DNA from: Nesterenkonia salmonea
GTDB taxonomy: Bacteria; Actinomycetota; Actinomycetes; Actinomycetales; Micrococcaceae
Assembly: GCF_005771525.1 (NCBI RefSeq)
Contig: NZ_VAVZ01000006.1
Span: 55,984-111,565, forward strand
DNA: 55,582 nt
Direction of reading: 5' to 3'
The translations under genes were made by a program, and so were the position numbers. The notes under the pieces were generated by a model. It saw nothing but the letters and a program-made list of their open reading frames with translations. It searched no databases and was not told the origin of the DNA. Within the stretch, counting starts at the first letter, position 1. Each line of letters begins with the position of its first letter. Below are positions 8,754 to 18,761 of the stretch, in pieces.

Positions 8754-9434
8754 CTCGCCAGGTCCCTGTGGTTCTGCTGCCAGCTCCTCAAGCCACACTG
8801 CCCAGAACTGCTTCCACGCCTTCGCTGCGTGGAGGTGAGGAAGCTTCTCATGCGTGACAACAAGCCGGGTACCTGATGCGGTGGTGTCACCGCGGAACTG
8901 CAGAACCCCGAGGTCTGTGCCGGTCTCAGGGTCTGAGATCGAAAACTTTGGTGCCTTGACTCCAGGTTTGGAGCGTTCGGTCGAATCAATACGGGGGAGT
9001 ACGGCTGACCTCGCCACCGGATCATCGAGCAGAAGGCGAAGCTCAGACCAGTCCATGGAAACCGACTTGGAACGAGAGACGGAGAACGTGCCATCGGGCA
9101 TCTGCCCGGGCAGACGCAGCCCAGTAATCCGCTCATACCCGACGGTCACTGTCTGCGCCCACCAGCCATCCACCTCGTGCTCGTCGCTGACCCAAGCAGC
9201 GATAGCGGCATGCCCGGCGTTCCGGCCAGGGCCAGCGTCAATCAGAGCTACCCACTCGTCCCATCCTCTTCCGGTCTTGGCACGAGTGGTCTCGTCGGTC
9301 ATTTCCGGGACAGAAGCCCATACCTTGGCACTGCCGTGACCCTGATGCGGTTCGGCGAAAAGCTCGTCGCGGAGGTCATCAAAGCGCTGCCCAGCGCCAG
9401 CCATTCGGTCGCGGAGATTGTCGACTCGTGACAT
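8751..9434 (-). CDS. DUF4287-like / SRPBCC (START-like) domain protein
   Basis: A 227-residue soluble protein without signal or membrane segment. Residues about 40-105 ([26 protein letters not shown]...[18 protein letters not shown]) look like the DUF4287 domain, and the rest ([15 protein letters not shown]...[21 protein letters not shown]) resembles an SRPBCC or Hsp90-activator-like ligand-binding fold. The exact function is unknown. It sits between aspS and rarA, 62 bases after aspS and 10 bases before rarA, with a GAGGAG ribosome binding site. The domain calls come from recalled patterns and are moderately sure; the reality of the gene is well supported by codon use and spacing. Confidence 0.8.
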   Translation of the reverse strand: MSRVDNLRDRMAGAGQRFDDLRDELFAEPHQGHGSAKVWASVPEMTDETTRAKTGRGWDEWVALIDAGPGRNAGHAAIAAWVSDEHEVDGWWAQTVTVGYERITGLRLPGQMPDGTFSVSRSKSVSMDWSELRLLLDDPVARSAVLPRIDSTERSKPGVKAPKFSISDPETGTDLGVLQFRGDTTASGTRLVVTHEKLPHLHAAKAWKQFWAVWLEELAAEPQGPGE

Positions 9435-9496
9435 CCTGACTCCTCAAACTCGATAGCAGGCTTCAGCTGGGCAGGGGTGGCTCCAGTGAGACCAGC

Positions 9497-11275
9497 TTAT
9501 GAGCCCGCTTCTGCTTTGACCACTGGTTTGGCGTCCACACCTGCTTCTTTGCGCTGCTGAGGGGTAATGGGAGCAGGTGCCGCAGTCAACGGGTCATAAC
9601 CTGCACCCGTCTTCGGAAAGGCGATCACTTCCCGGATGGACTCCTCGCCGGCAAGAAGAGCGACGACTCGATCCCAACCGAAGGCGAATCCGCCGTGCGG
9701 GGGAGCGCCGTACTTGAACGCGTCCAAGAGGAATCCGAACTTTTCCCTCGCCTCCTCCTGAGAGACACCCATGACCTTGAAGACTCGCTCCTGCATGTCT
9801 TGACTATGGATACGAATGGAGCCGCCCCCAATCTCGTTTCCGTTGCAGACGAGGTCATAGGCGTAGGCCAAAGCCTCTCCTGGGTCGGAGTCGAAGGTGT
9901 CGGCGAACTCAGGTTTTGGTGCGGTGAACGCGTGGTGCACGGCCGTCCACGCGCCCGACCCGACTGCGACGTCGCCGGCGGCCTGAGCATCGTCGGCGGG
10001 CTCGAACATCGGGGCATCCACCACCCAGACGAAGGACCAGCTTCCCGGTGTGACGAGTTTCAGCCGCTGAGCAATCTCATTGCGGGCTGCGCCCAGGAGC
10101 CCACGAGCCGGACCCGGCTTGTCTGCAGCGAAGAAGATGCAATCACCGGGCTTTGCGCCCACGGTCTCAGCGAGGTGGGCCTTCTCATTGTCAGAGAGGT
10201 TCTTGGCCACCGGTCCGCCTAGTTCGCCGTCTTCCTGAACCAAGACATAGGCCAAGCCTTTAGCCCCGCGCTGTTTGGCCCATTCCTGCCACGCGTCGAG
10301 AGTACGCCTTGGTTGGGACGCGCCACCGGGCATCACCACGGCACCGACATATGGTGCCTTGAACACACGGAAGGGTGTGTCTTTGAAGTACTCAGTCAGT
10401 TCGGTCAGTTCCAGGCCGAAACGCAGATCCGGTTTGTCTGTTCCGTACTTTTCCATAGCGTCGCGGTACGTAATATGGAGGATCGGCATCTCGATGTTCA
10501 CATCGATCAGTGACCACAGCTGGCGGGTGACTTCCTCAACTAGCGTGATGACATCGTGCTGCTCGACGAAGCTGGCCTCAATGTCCAACTGGGTGAACTC
10601 AGGCTGCCGGTCTGCCCGGAAGTCCTCGTCACGGTAACAGCGGGCCAGCTGGTAGTACTTCTCCACTCCGCCGACCTGAAGCAGCTGCTTGAACAGTTGC
10701 GGGGACTGGGGGAGCGCGTACCACGACCCAGGGTTCAGCCGTGCCGGCACCACGAAGTCACGGGCGCCTTCAGGGGTGGAACGGGTCAGGGTGGGGGTCT
10801 CGACCTCGAGGTAGCCGTGGCGGTGGAGGACGTCCCTCGCGATGCGGTTGGCCTCGGATCGAAGTCTCATAGCCTTGGCTGGACCACTTCTGCGCAGGTC
10901 CAGGTAGCGGTGGCGCAGGCGCGCCTCCTCACCGACTTCGACGTGATCATCGATCTGGAACGGCAGCGCTGCGGCTGAGTTCAGCACTTCCGTGGTCTCA
11001 GCAATGACCTCAACGTCACCGGAACTCAGGTTCGGGTTCTCGTTGCCCTCAGGTCGGCGTTCGACGACGCCTGTGATTCTGAGGACGAACTCATTGCGCA
11101 GTGGGTCGAAGTCCTCCTCATCCCTGACCACCACTTGGGCCACGCCATGGGCATCGCGCAGATCGAGGAAGGCGACACCTCCGTGATCCCGGCGGCGGGC
11201 AACCCAGCCGGTCAATGTGACGGTTTGGCCAATGAGCTCGGCGTTGATTTCGCCGGTGGTGTGGGTGCGGAGCAC
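9497..11275 (-). CDS. aspS: Aspartate-tRNA ligase (bacterial type)
   Basis: Class II synthetase charging tRNA-Asp. At 592 residues it has the bacterial layout: N-terminal OB fold ([23 protein letters not shown]), class II motif 1 region with [10 protein letters not shown], motif 2 [15 protein letters not shown], the bacterial-only GAD insertion, and motif 3 ending [13 protein letters not shown]. The start is GTG behind AAGGAAGGA. It lies 11 bases after hisS, so the two synthetases form an operon, an order common in Actinobacteria. Whether it also charges tRNA-Asn cannot be told here. Confidence 0.97.
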   Translation of the reverse strand: MLRTHTTGEINAELIGQTVTLTGWVARRRDHGGVAFLDLRDAHGVAQVVVRDEEDFDPLRNEFVLRITGVVERRPEGNENPNLSSGDVEVIAETTEVLNSAAALPFQIDDHVEVGEEARLRHRYLDLRRSGPAKAMRLRSEANRIARDVLHRHGYLEVETPTLTRSTPEGARDFVVPARLNPGSWYALPQSPQLFKQLLQVGGVEKYYQLARCYRDEDFRADRQPEFTQLDIEASFVEQHDVITLVEEVTRQLWSLIDVNIEMPILHITYRDAMEKYGTDKPDLRFGLELTELTEYFKDTPFRVFKAPYVGAVVMPGGASQPRRTLDAWQEWAKQRGAKGLAYVLVQEDGELGGPVAKNLSDNEKAHLAETVGAKPGDCIFFAADKPGPARGLLGAARNEIAQRLKLVTPGSWSFVWVVDAPMFEPADDAQAAGDVAVGSGAWTAVHHAFTAPKPEFADTFDSDPGEALAYAYDLVCNGNEIGGGSIRIHSQDMQERVFKVMGVSQEEAREKFGFLLDAFKYGAPPHGGFAFGWDRVVALLAGEESIREVIAFPKTGAGYDPLTAAPAPITPQQRKEAGVDAKPVVKAEAGS

Positions 11276-11286
11276 AGCGTCCTTCC

Positions 11287-12633
11287 TTAGAGGTTCTCAG
11301 TCTTGCGAATGATCTGGGGGTTCAGGTCCTCAGCTGGCGGAGCCCAGTGACTGGGGTGGGCTTCGGACTGTTCGCCTGAGCGGATATCTTTGACTTCATG
11401 GCGGCCATCGTCGTCAGTGAACCATACGAACGGGATGCCTCGCCTGTCCGCGTATTTGATCTGCTTGCCGAACTTCTCCGCGCTCAACGCCACCTCGGCA
11501 CTGATGCCGCGGCTGCGGAGCTTATCAGCAATATCCTGTGCGGCCCCCCAGTCTTCGGCGGAGCGCAGGGTCACATACACAACAGTGGGTACCGAGCGCG
11601 ACGCCGCCAGCTCACCTGAGTTCAGCAGCGCCGACAGCAGCCGGGTGACTCCGATGGAGAGCCCTACACCGGGGAATACTCGTTTGCCTTTGGACGCCAG
11701 TGACTCGTACCTACCACCAGAGCAGACGGACCCGAGCTCCTCATGTCCGTGCAGGGTCGTTTCGATCACCGTTCCGGTGTAGTAGTCCAGACCACGGGCG
11801 ATAGACAGATCGGCAACGGCCCGGCCGGGCACCCGGGCATTGAGCTCGCTCATCAACTCAGAGAGTTCCGTGAGTCCCTCATTCAATAGGGCAGTGACGT
11901 CTTCGCCGACCAGCTCGCGCACTTTCGCGGCGAAGGATCCGTCGACGGTCCGGATCTGCGCCAGGTCCAGAGCGCTCTGAGCCTGCCGTGGGGAGGCACC
12001 GAGGGTGTCGATAAGCTCCTGAGCCACTCGGTCGGGCCCAATCTTCTCCAGCTTGTCAACAATCCGGAGCACAGCTGCCGTGTCATTAATTCCTATGGTC
12101 CGGTAAAACCCTTCCGACAGCTTGCGGTTGTTGACTCGCAGTGTGAAATCACCAATCGGCAGAGCTTCCAGGGCGCGGGCCATGACGACTGCAATTTCGA
12201 CGTCGCAGCGGAAGGGGAGAGCGCCGTCGCCGACGATGTCAATATCAGCCTGAGAGAACTCTCGGAAGCGGCCGGCCTGGGGACGTTCTCCCCGCCAGAC
12301 TTTCTGAATCTGATACCTGCGGAAGGGGAAAGCGAGGTGCCCAGCGTTCTCAGTGACATAGCGGGCGAATGGCACGGTGTTGTCGAACCGGAGTGCCAAT
12401 TTAGCTTCTTTGCCGGCACGTTCATCCTGATGAATTCTGGAGACGGCGTAGATCTCCTTGTCGATCTCACCCTTCTGCAGCAGAGTATCCATTGTCTCAA
12501 CGGCCCTGGTCTCCAACGATGAGAAGCCATGGATCTCGAAGACGTGACGAAGCGTGTCGAGCACATGCAGCTCGGTCAGCCGCTCAGTGGGAAGAAACTC
12601 GAGGTATCCCGAGAGAGAGGCATTGCGTGCCAT
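11287..12633 (-). CDS. hisS: Histidine-tRNA ligase
   Basis: Class II synthetase charging tRNA-His. The 448-residue protein has motif 2 [29 protein letters not shown] split around residues 105-135, the histidine-specific [13 protein letters not shown] segment, and a C-terminal anticodon-binding domain ([16 protein letters not shown] onward). It is the first gene of the reverse-strand hisS-aspS unit. The ATG follows AAGAAGGAG. A reverse-strand TATGAT hexamer about 46 bases upstream is the likely -10. It diverges from the DUF349 gene. Confidence 0.96.
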   Translation of the reverse strand: MARNASLSGYLEFLPTERLTELHVLDTLRHVFEIHGFSSLETRAVETMDTLLQKGEIDKEIYAVSRIHQDERAGKEAKLALRFDNTVPFARYVTENAGHLAFPFRRYQIQKVWRGERPQAGRFREFSQADIDIVGDGALPFRCDVEIAVVMARALEALPIGDFTLRVNNRKLSEGFYRTIGINDTAAVLRIVDKLEKIGPDRVAQELIDTLGASPRQAQSALDLAQIRTVDGSFAAKVRELVGEDVTALLNEGLTELSELMSELNARVPGRAVADLSIARGLDYYTGTVIETTLHGHEELGSVCSGGRYESLASKGKRVFPGVGLSIGVTRLLSALLNSGELAASRSVPTVVYVTLRSAEDWGAAQDIADKLRSRGISAEVALSAEKFGKQIKYADRRGIPFVWFTDDDGRHEVKDIRSGEQSEAHPSHWAPPAEDLNPQIIRKTENL

Positions 12634-12678
12634 GGGTGCTCAATACTCCTTCTTAAGGGGGTCTTGCCAAACCACACC

Positions 12679-12684
12679 ATCATA
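12679..12684 (-). promoter_or_regulatory. Putative -10 hexamer of hisS-aspS
   Basis: TATGAT (five of six to TATAAT) on the reverse strand, about 46 bases upstream of the hisS ATG, leaving a short leader with an AAGAAGGAG ribosome binding site. No convincing -35 was found. Confidence 0.4.
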
Positions 12685-12715
12685 CGGGTACGGCACAGAG
12701 AACGGCCTGTCACGG

Positions 12716-12721
12716 TAACCT
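12716..12721 (+). promoter_or_regulatory. Putative -10 hexamer of the DUF349 gene (leaderless)
   Basis: TAACCT fits TANNNT and ends 6 bases before the ATG at 12728. The intervening GGTGGC is too close to act as a Shine-Dalgarno, so a leaderless transcript is inferred. Confidence 0.4.
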
Positions 12722-12727
12722 GGTGGC

Positions 12728-14014
12728 ATGAGTCCTGCAATCAAGCCGAACTACCATCAAACCCCACTCGATGAGGTCCGGGAGCGGACACGCGTGGATG
12801 AGGAAGGTCACGTCTACGTTCTGCCCGCCACTGAAGGCGGAGAAGAGACATACGTGGGCCAGTTCTCCGCTGGTGACGCCGAGGCTGCTTTGCAGTACTT
12901 CACCCGAAAATTTGACGAGCTGTACAACAGAGCACTCCTGCTCCGCGCCCGGGTAGCGACCCAAGCGGACTCTGCCGGTTCTCTCCGATCCAGCCAGGCC
13001 ACGCTCAGCAAGGAGCTGGAGGCCGGAACCTGGGTCGGTGACGTCGTCGGCCTTAGGAGCATTCTGAACGAAATCAGTCAGGGGATTGACGCCGTCGCCG
13101 CTGAGGAAAAACGGCAAAACCAAGAAGCAGTGACCGCGAAAATAGCGGTGCGTGAGGACATCGTACGAGCGGCCGAGGAGCTTGCTGCCGTAGAACCTGA
13201 TCGCCAGCACTGGAAGTCAGCTCAGGAACGGATGAATGAGTTGTTCGACCAGTGGAAGTCCGAACAGCGTACGCCACCTCGGCTGTCGAAATCCCAGGAA
13301 GACCCCCTCTGGAAACGATTCCGCGAGGCTCGCAGCACCTTTGAACGGCACCGGAAGGCTTTCTTCGTTCGCCGTGACAAAGAAGCAGCTGAGGTTAAAA
13401 AAGCCAAAGAAGAGCTGATTGCTGAGGCAGAGAAGCTCCAGCATTCCACAGAATTTGGTCCGACCACCAAGGCCTACCACCGCCTCATGGACCAGTGGAA
13501 AGAGCTGGGCAGAGGGCCGCGAAAGACAGAAGACGCCCAATGGGCCAGGTTCCGCGCCGCGCAGGATGTGTTCTTCTCCGCCCGCGATCAGGCCAATGCC
13601 CAGATCGACGCCGAATATGGCGAAAACCTCAAGAAGAAGGAAGAGATCCTCGGAAAGCTCCGCGAGCTCATGCCCTTCACGAAGCCAGAGGCCGTACGTG
13701 AACGCTACCTCGCGCTGATAGCGGCGTGGGACGCGGCCGGCAAAGTTCCGCGCACCGATATCAAGCGAATGGAACGCGCCATCGGTGAGGTTCAGGATGC
13801 GTTCCGCGAAGCAGAAGGAGCCACTCGAAGCCCCCGAGAAGCTGCCCGCAATGATCGTCAATCGGAGATGATCGAGCAGCTCGAGGACACCATCGCCCAG
13901 TTGGAGAGGGAACGAGACCAGGCAGCGTCACAAGGCGATGACAAGGGCAAACGCGAAGCTGAAGAGGCTCTTGCGGCGCGCCGGAGTTGGTTGAAGATGC
14001 TCACATCGAGCTGA
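12728..14014 (+). CDS. DUF349 repeat protein
   Basis: A 428-residue, highly charged, soluble alpha-helical protein with repeated W-K-x-x-x-R segments characteristic of DUF349: for example HWKSAQERMNELFDQWKS, LWKRFREARSTFERHRKAFF, HRLMDQWKELGRGPRKTEDA and LWARF-like repeats, spaced about 70 residues. A coiled coil of EQLEDTIAQLERERDQ type forms the C-terminus. The biochemical role of the family is not settled. The gene diverges from hisS and precedes mltG by 92 bases. Family assignment is firm, function unknown. Confidence 0.88.
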   Translation: MSPAIKPNYHQTPLDEVRERTRVDEEGHVYVLPATEGGEETYVGQFSAGDAEAALQYFTRKFDELYNRALLLRARVATQADSAGSLRSSQATLSKELEAGTWVGDVVGLRSILNEISQGIDAVAAEEKRQNQEAVTAKIAVREDIVRAAEELAAVEPDRQHWKSAQERMNELFDQWKSEQRTPPRLSKSQEDPLWKRFREARSTFERHRKAFFVRRDKEAAEVKKAKEELIAEAEKLQHSTEFGPTTKAYHRLMDQWKELGRGPRKTEDAQWARFRAAQDVFFSARDQANAQIDAEYGENLKKKEEILGKLRELMPFTKPEAVRERYLALIAAWDAAGKVPRTDIKRMERAIGEVQDAFREAEGATRSPREAARNDRQSEMIEQLEDTIAQLERERDQAASQGDDKGKREAEEALAARRSWLKMLTSS

Positions 14015-14049
14015 GGTAACAGATAGATTACACTTGCTAGGTCTGCAAA

Positions 14050-14065
14050 CTAGACTTTCGTCTAG
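14050..14065 (+). repeat. Short inverted repeat before mltG
   Basis: CTAGAC-TTTC-GTCTAG, a perfect 6-bp stem with a 4-base loop, lies 35 bases after the DUF349 stop and 41 bases before the mltG start. No T tract follows. It could be a weak terminator or operator; TAGACT within it could also serve as a -10. Role unresolved. Confidence 0.3.
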
Positions 14066-14106
14066 CCCGACCCGTCCTGCCGTCAACCTGTCCAGCGAGG
14101 AACTGC

Positions 14107-16059
14107 GTGAGCGATGAACAACCCCCGGAACTGGGGTCTCGCCGTCGTCGCCGAGAGATACGCGAAGCTCGGGAGCGGGAGCGTGCTGCCCAGCGGGAGC
14201 GTGAATCAGCGGTCCGCCGGCTGAGTAACTCATCGACAGCAGACACAACCTCGGCAGGACGCCGCAGCGGTGCAGATGGCGCTCCCGACCTTTTTGACCA
14301 GGAAACAACCACTCCCAAAGATCAGCGGCGCAGTTCGCCTCCCAAAGCCACGCGCAGCGGCTCGACCCGCTCGGCCACCTCAGCCGGCTCACCGATCGCT
14401 GACCAGGGATTCACCTCGCGGCGTGAGCGACGTCTGCAGACTCAGCAGCAGCAGACTGTCGCTCCTGCTCAGTCTGCCCAGAGTGCCCCGTCTTCCCATT
14501 CAGCGGCAACGGCCGAGCCCCAAGAAAAAACGCAGAGCCACCACGAGCCCGCCACCCAAGCGATCTCTGTACCTCCGCAAGCCTCACCTGAACCTGCAGA
14601 ACGGGCTTCTCGGGAGAGAAGCGCTGAAGAGTATGCGGTACCTAGTCCGGCGCCCACTTCTCCGAGCGCATCACCGTCTACACCCTTCGAAGACGTCGTC
14701 GCCCCAAAATCACCCGCCTCCCCGATGCCGGAGCAGCCGGAGCCGGCGTACGAATATGAGGACCACGACGAATTTGACTGGGACGGCGCCTACGACGATG
14801 AGTACTACGACCATGATGAGAACGGTGCCCCCGTCCTGGTCGGAGCCTCCGGCTACGGCCGCGGTTACCAGACGGTCGCTCCAATGGAGGGCCACGTGAA
14901 TCGGGATCTTCTGATGAAGAGAAGATCAAAGCGCCGCCGCAGGAACATCACCCTGACCGTCGCGCTGGGTGGGTTTGCGGCACTCATGATCGCCTTTGTC
15001 ATGATCCTCCAGTCGCTACTTGGCGGTGATGAAGTAACTGATTACGAGACCGTTGCTGGCGAAGAGGTTGAGTTTGAGATTTTTGAGGAAGAAGGGCTTG
15101 CCTCAGTGCAGAACCGGCTGGTGGATCAGGGGATAGTCGCCAGCGCTGATGCTTTTCAGTCAGCCTTGGAAGACCTAGACGCTGGTGTAGCGCACCATGC
15201 GGGCACATATGAGTTGTACGAGCAGATGCCCGCGGAAGACGCTGTTGAAGTTATCTTCGCTGAGGGGGTTCGTGTCGGCTACGTCAACATCAATGCTGGA
15301 TTCCGCTTGGATGAGACGCTGGAAGCTGTCGCTGCGGGCGCAGAGATCCCTCTGGAGGAACTGGAGGAGCTCAATCAGAATCCGCAACAATTCGGTCTAC
15401 CCGAACAAGCTGAGAACCTTGAAGGCTTCTTAGCGCCCGGTGAGTACCAGCCCGGCGTTGACGCCAGCGCAGAGGACGTTCTCCAATCCATGGTCGACCC
15501 CACTCTGGAGCGACTCGAAGAACTTGGAATCACCGACTCAGACGAGCAGTGGGACACCATGATTGTCGCCTCCCTCATCACCGCTGAAGCGAACAACACC
15601 ATCAGCGAAGAGCGGACCCGTGACGAACGGCTGGAAGACTACCGGATCATGGCCGGCGCGATTGAAAACCGTCTAGAGCCAGATCAAACAGAGACAGATG
15701 GTCTGCTGCAGATTGACGCGGCTGTTAACTATGGGCTCGGTCTCTCGGGGGATCTGCACTTCCCTGAGGAGGAACGGCTGAACCCCGACAATGACTACAA
15801 CACCTACGTTCATCCTGGACTGCCGCCAGGGCCGATCGGAGTGCCGGTAGCGGACACTGTAGAGGCCGCCGCCAATCCCACCGAAACCGACGCCTTCTAC
15901 TGGGTCACTGTTAACCCGGTCACCGGTGAAACGCGTTTCAACGCCACACTGGCAGAGCACGAAGAGGACACCCAAGAATTCCTGCAGTTCTGCCAAGAGA
16001 ATGAAGGAGCGTGTGGGCCCGGGGATGTAGACGCGGCAGAAGACGAGCTCGACGGATGA
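14107..16059 (+). CDS. mltG: Endolytic murein transglycosylase MltG-like (YceG family)
   Basis: Membrane-anchored lytic transglycosylase thought to cut nascent glycan strands. The 650-residue protein has a long cytosolic N-terminus (about 278 residues) rich in Ser, Pro, Gln and Arg with an acidic Tyr/Asp patch, one membrane helix near 280-302, then a LysM-like segment and the YceG domain. The conserved VASLITAEAN carries the catalytic Glu position, followed by AGAIENRLE, LLQIDAAVNYGLG, and DYNTYVHPGLPPGPIG. The start is GTG after AGCGAGG. The stop overlaps the aroE ATG (ATGA, 16056-16059). The long disordered N-terminus exceeds that of the E. coli enzyme. Confidence 0.92.
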   Translation: MSDEQPPELGSRRRRREIREARERERAAQRERESAVRRLSNSSTADTTSAGRRSGADGAPDLFDQETTTPKDQRRSSPPKATRSGSTRSATSAGSPIADQGFTSRRERRLQTQQQQTVAPAQSAQSAPSSHSAATAEPQEKTQSHHEPATQAISVPPQASPEPAERASRERSAEEYAVPSPAPTSPSASPSTPFEDVVAPKSPASPMPEQPEPAYEYEDHDEFDWDGAYDDEYYDHDENGAPVLVGASGYGRGYQTVAPMEGHVNRDLLMKRRSKRRRRNITLTVALGGFAALMIAFVMILQSLLGGDEVTDYETVAGEEVEFEIFEEEGLASVQNRLVDQGIVASADAFQSALEDLDAGVAHHAGTYELYEQMPAEDAVEVIFAEGVRVGYVNINAGFRLDETLEAVAAGAEIPLEELEELNQNPQQFGLPEQAENLEGFLAPGEYQPGVDASAEDVLQSMVDPTLERLEELGITDSDEQWDTMIVASLITAEANNTISEERTRDERLEDYRIMAGAIENRLEPDQTETDGLLQIDAAVNYGLGLSGDLHFPEEERLNPDNDYNTYVHPGLPPGPIGVPVADTVEAAANPTETDAFYWVTVNPVTGETRFNATLAEHEEDTQEFLQFCQENEGACGPGDVDAAEDELDG

Positions 16060-16985
16060 GCGAGGCTCACGCGGCGGCCCGAGCCGCAGTGCTGGGATCA
16101 CCCATCAGCCACTCGAAGTCGCCCCTCCTTCACACTGCTGCCTATAGGCACCTTGGTGTCGACATCAGCTACACGCGTGTGGAAGTTGCCGAGCACGAGG
16201 TCCGAAGCTTTCTTACGCAGCAGGGCCAAGAGCCTGGATGGGTCGGATGGTCAGTCACGATGCCGCTCAAAGCGGCCATGGTCCCGCAAATGACATCGAC
16301 CTCACGTCGAGTTCAAACCCTCGGGGTGCTCAATACCGTGGTCGTTACCGAAGAAGTAGACGGCGGGCGCTCTTTCCACGGTGAGAACACCGATGTTGAC
16401 GGCATCGTCGCAGCACTCCAGCATCAAGGAATCACCCGAGATGAGGCGCCTTCCGGAACTTTCGCTGTGCTCGGTTCTGGTGGAACCTCAACGGCTGCCC
16501 TCGCCGCCGCCGCCGAGCTGCACTTCGCTGAGGCTGTCATGTACGCCCGCAATGAGGAAAAGGCCGCCGCGAGTGAGCCGGTCGCGCAACGTCTGGGGCT
16601 AGCGCTGACAGTCAAGCCGTTGTCATCTCTCGGTGACGACATCCGCGCAGGGCTCCTTGACGTCGTCGTCTCCACTCTTCCTCCGCGGGCCGCAGACCAT
16701 CTGGTGCCCCAACTGCCAACCAGCCACGATTCCCCGCCTGTGCTGCTCGACGTCGCGTACGACCCCTGGCCATCCGAATTAGCGCGGGCCTGGTCGGAGC
16801 GCAGCTGGTCGGTGACAAGTGGACTGGAAATGCTGCTGCATCAGGCCGTTCGGCAAGTGGAGCTCTTCACCGAAAACATGTGGAACCCTGCAGCGCTTCA
16901 AAACGACGCAGACCACTTCCTCATGGTGAGAAAGATGCGTTCAGCGATCGGCCTCCATGAGGGAGCTGAGGCACTCGACCGTTAG
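16056..16985 (+). CDS. aroE: Shikimate dehydrogenase (NADP)
   Basis: Reduces 3-dehydroshikimate to shikimate. The 309-residue product starts at the ATG overlapping the mltG stop; an upstream open extension to 16011 is arginine-rich and overlaps mltG. It shows the substrate motif [13 protein letters not shown], the catalytic Lys region [18 protein letters not shown], and the NADP-binding [13 protein letters not shown]. It is the first aro gene of the mltG-aroE-aroC-aroK-aroB run. The C-terminal tail is a little longer than usual. Confidence 0.93.
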   Translation: MSEAHAAARAAVLGSPISHSKSPLLHTAAYRHLGVDISYTRVEVAEHEVRSFLTQQGQEPGWVGWSVTMPLKAAMVPQMTSTSRRVQTLGVLNTVVVTEEVDGGRSFHGENTDVDGIVAALQHQGITRDEAPSGTFAVLGSGGTSTAALAAAAELHFAEAVMYARNEEKAAASEPVAQRLGLALTVKPLSSLGDDIRAGLLDVVVSTLPPRAADHLVPQLPTSHDSPPVLLDVAYDPWPSELARAWSERSWSVTSGLEMLLHQAVRQVELFTENMWNPAALQNDADHFLMVRKMRSAIGLHEGAEALDR

Positions 16986-16995
16986 GATGAACCCC

Positions 16996-18243
16996 ATGTT
17001 GCGTTGGCTCACTTCCGGAGAATCCCACGGCAAGTCCTTAGTTGGCATTATTGAAGGTCTGCCCGCTGGGATCGAACTCACCACATCTCATATTCAGGAC
17101 GCTCTGGCACGTCGACGGCTCGGTTACGGCCGCGGCGCGCGCATGAAATTCGAGCAGGACCAGGTTCAGCTCCTCGGAGGCGTACGGCACGGCGTCACCA
17201 TGGGAGGACCGGTTGCTATCGAAATCGCCAATACCGAGTGGCCAAAATGGGACAAAGTCATGTCAGCTGACCCAGTGGATCCTGAGGAGATCGCTGGTCT
17301 GGCGCGCAACGCCCCACTCACCAGGCCCCGACCGGGGCACGCTGACTTCACCGGGATGCAGAAGTACGGCTTCACAGAAGCTCGCCCGGTCCTAGAGAGG
17401 GCGTCGGCCCGGGAGACTGCCACCAGAGTCGCTCTCGGCACTGCCGCCAACCAGCTGCTGGCCTCCCTTGGCATTACGACCGTCGCCCACACTGTGGCGA
17501 TCGGATCCGTCTCCACACCAGAAGACTCACCAGTGCCTTCGGCTGCGAACGTTGAAGCGTTGGACGCAGATCCGCTGCGGTGTTTCCACGATGAGACCTC
17601 CCAGGCAATGGTCGCCGAAGTGGACGCCGCCCATAAGGCAGGAGAAACGCTCGGCGGCGTCGTCGAAGTTGTGGTGGACGGTTTGCCTCCGGGGCTGGGC
17701 AGCTACGTGCACTGGGATCGGCGCCTCGACGCGCGCCTAGCCGGGGCGCTCATGGGGATCCAAGCCATCAAGGGCGTCGAGGTCGGCGACGGATTCCGCA
17801 CTGCCGCCCGCAGAGGCTCCGAAGCACATGATGAGATCGAACTCAACGCTGAAGGCCAAGTCATTCGAGCCACCAACCGGGCAGGTGGTATAGAGAGCGG
17901 CATGAGTATCGGGGGGACCCTCCGGGTCCGCGCCGGGATGAAACCGATTGCCACAGTGCCCAAGGCATTGCGGACAGTCGACGTCGCCAGCGGAGAGAGC
18001 ACGACCGCCCACCACCAGCGCAGCGACGTATGCGCCGTGCCGGCCGCAGGTGTGGTCGCAGAGGCAATGGTGCAGCTCATCCTGGCTCAGGCAGTCCTGG
18101 AGAAGTTCGGTGGAGACAGCGTCTATGAGGTTTCCCGAAACCTGCGCACATACCTCGAAGCGCTTCCTGACATCGGCGCCAATCCGGAGGCCGCGGGGCA
18201 TCACGGCGACCCGCTGCAGGCCCCGGCGGCCATGCAGCCCTGA
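16996..18243 (+). CDS. aroC: Chorismate synthase
   Basis: FMN-dependent enzyme making chorismate from EPSP. I place the start at the ATG at 16996 ([13 protein letters not shown]), 8 bases after an AGGA; an ATG three codons earlier and further upstream codons fit less well. This gives 415 residues. Family signatures include [19 protein letters not shown], the GxxxGGPV-type segment, RPGHADFTG, and [27 protein letters not shown]. The stop overlaps the aroK start (TGATG at 18241-18245), a pattern repeated along this operon. Confidence 0.96.
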   Translation: MLRWLTSGESHGKSLVGIIEGLPAGIELTTSHIQDALARRRLGYGRGARMKFEQDQVQLLGGVRHGVTMGGPVAIEIANTEWPKWDKVMSADPVDPEEIAGLARNAPLTRPRPGHADFTGMQKYGFTEARPVLERASARETATRVALGTAANQLLASLGITTVAHTVAIGSVSTPEDSPVPSAANVEALDADPLRCFHDETSQAMVAEVDAAHKAGETLGGVVEVVVDGLPPGLGSYVHWDRRLDARLAGALMGIQAIKGVEVGDGFRTAARRGSEAHDEIELNAEGQVIRATNRAGGIESGMSIGGTLRVRAGMKPIATVPKALRTVDVASGESTTAHHQRSDVCAVPAAGVVAEAMVQLILAQAVLEKFGGDSVYEVSRNLRTYLEALPDIGANPEAAGHHGDPLQAPAAMQP

Positions 18244-18761
18244 TGAGCAATATTGTGCTGATCGGCCCCATGGGGTCGGGTAAGTCCACTGTCGGGGCGG
18301 CACTTGCCCGGCGTTTGGGAAGGCCACATGTGGATACGGACCACTTCTTTGTCGCCCGGAACGGTCCTATCCCGGAGTACTTCTCCGCTCACGGGGAAGC
18401 AGCATTCCGGGCAGAAGAGGCCCGAATCGTCGCTGAACTGCTCGACGCGCCTCGACCCTCGGTGGTGAGCCTAGGAGGCGGATCAGTCGTCTCGGCCGAG
18501 ATCCGTGCACTCCTGAAGAGCCAGTTCGTGGTGATGCTGGACGTCACAGAAGCTCAGGCAGAAGCCAGAATCGGCGATGCTGCGACTCGACCCATGCTCA
18601 CCGCTGGTACCTCAGCACCGCCCATAGAACGCTGGAAGCGTATCTACGCCGAGCGTGAGCCGCTGTACCGCGAGTGTGCCGACCTGATCGTCAGCGCCGC
18701 TGAGGCAACAATCGAAGACCGAGCCGAAACTATTATTCAGGCCATGAGGAGAGAACGATGA
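18243..18761 (+). CDS. aroK: Shikimate kinase
   Basis: Phosphorylates shikimate at the 3-hydroxyl using ATP. The 172-residue protein has Walker A GPMGSGKST (residues 7-15), the shikimate-binding Asp in DTDHFF, the GGGSVV loop, and the lid region with R-P-M-L. It overlaps both neighbours: one base with aroC and four (ATGA) with aroB, implying tight translational coupling. The length is typical for the family. Confidence 0.95.
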   Translation: MSNIVLIGPMGSGKSTVGAALARRLGRPHVDTDHFFVARNGPIPEYFSAHGEAAFRAEEARIVAELLDAPRPSVVSLGGGSVVSAEIRALLKSQFVVMLDVTEAQAEARIGDAATRPMLTAGTSAPPIERWKRIYAEREPLYRECADLIVSAAEATIEDRAETIIQAMRRER

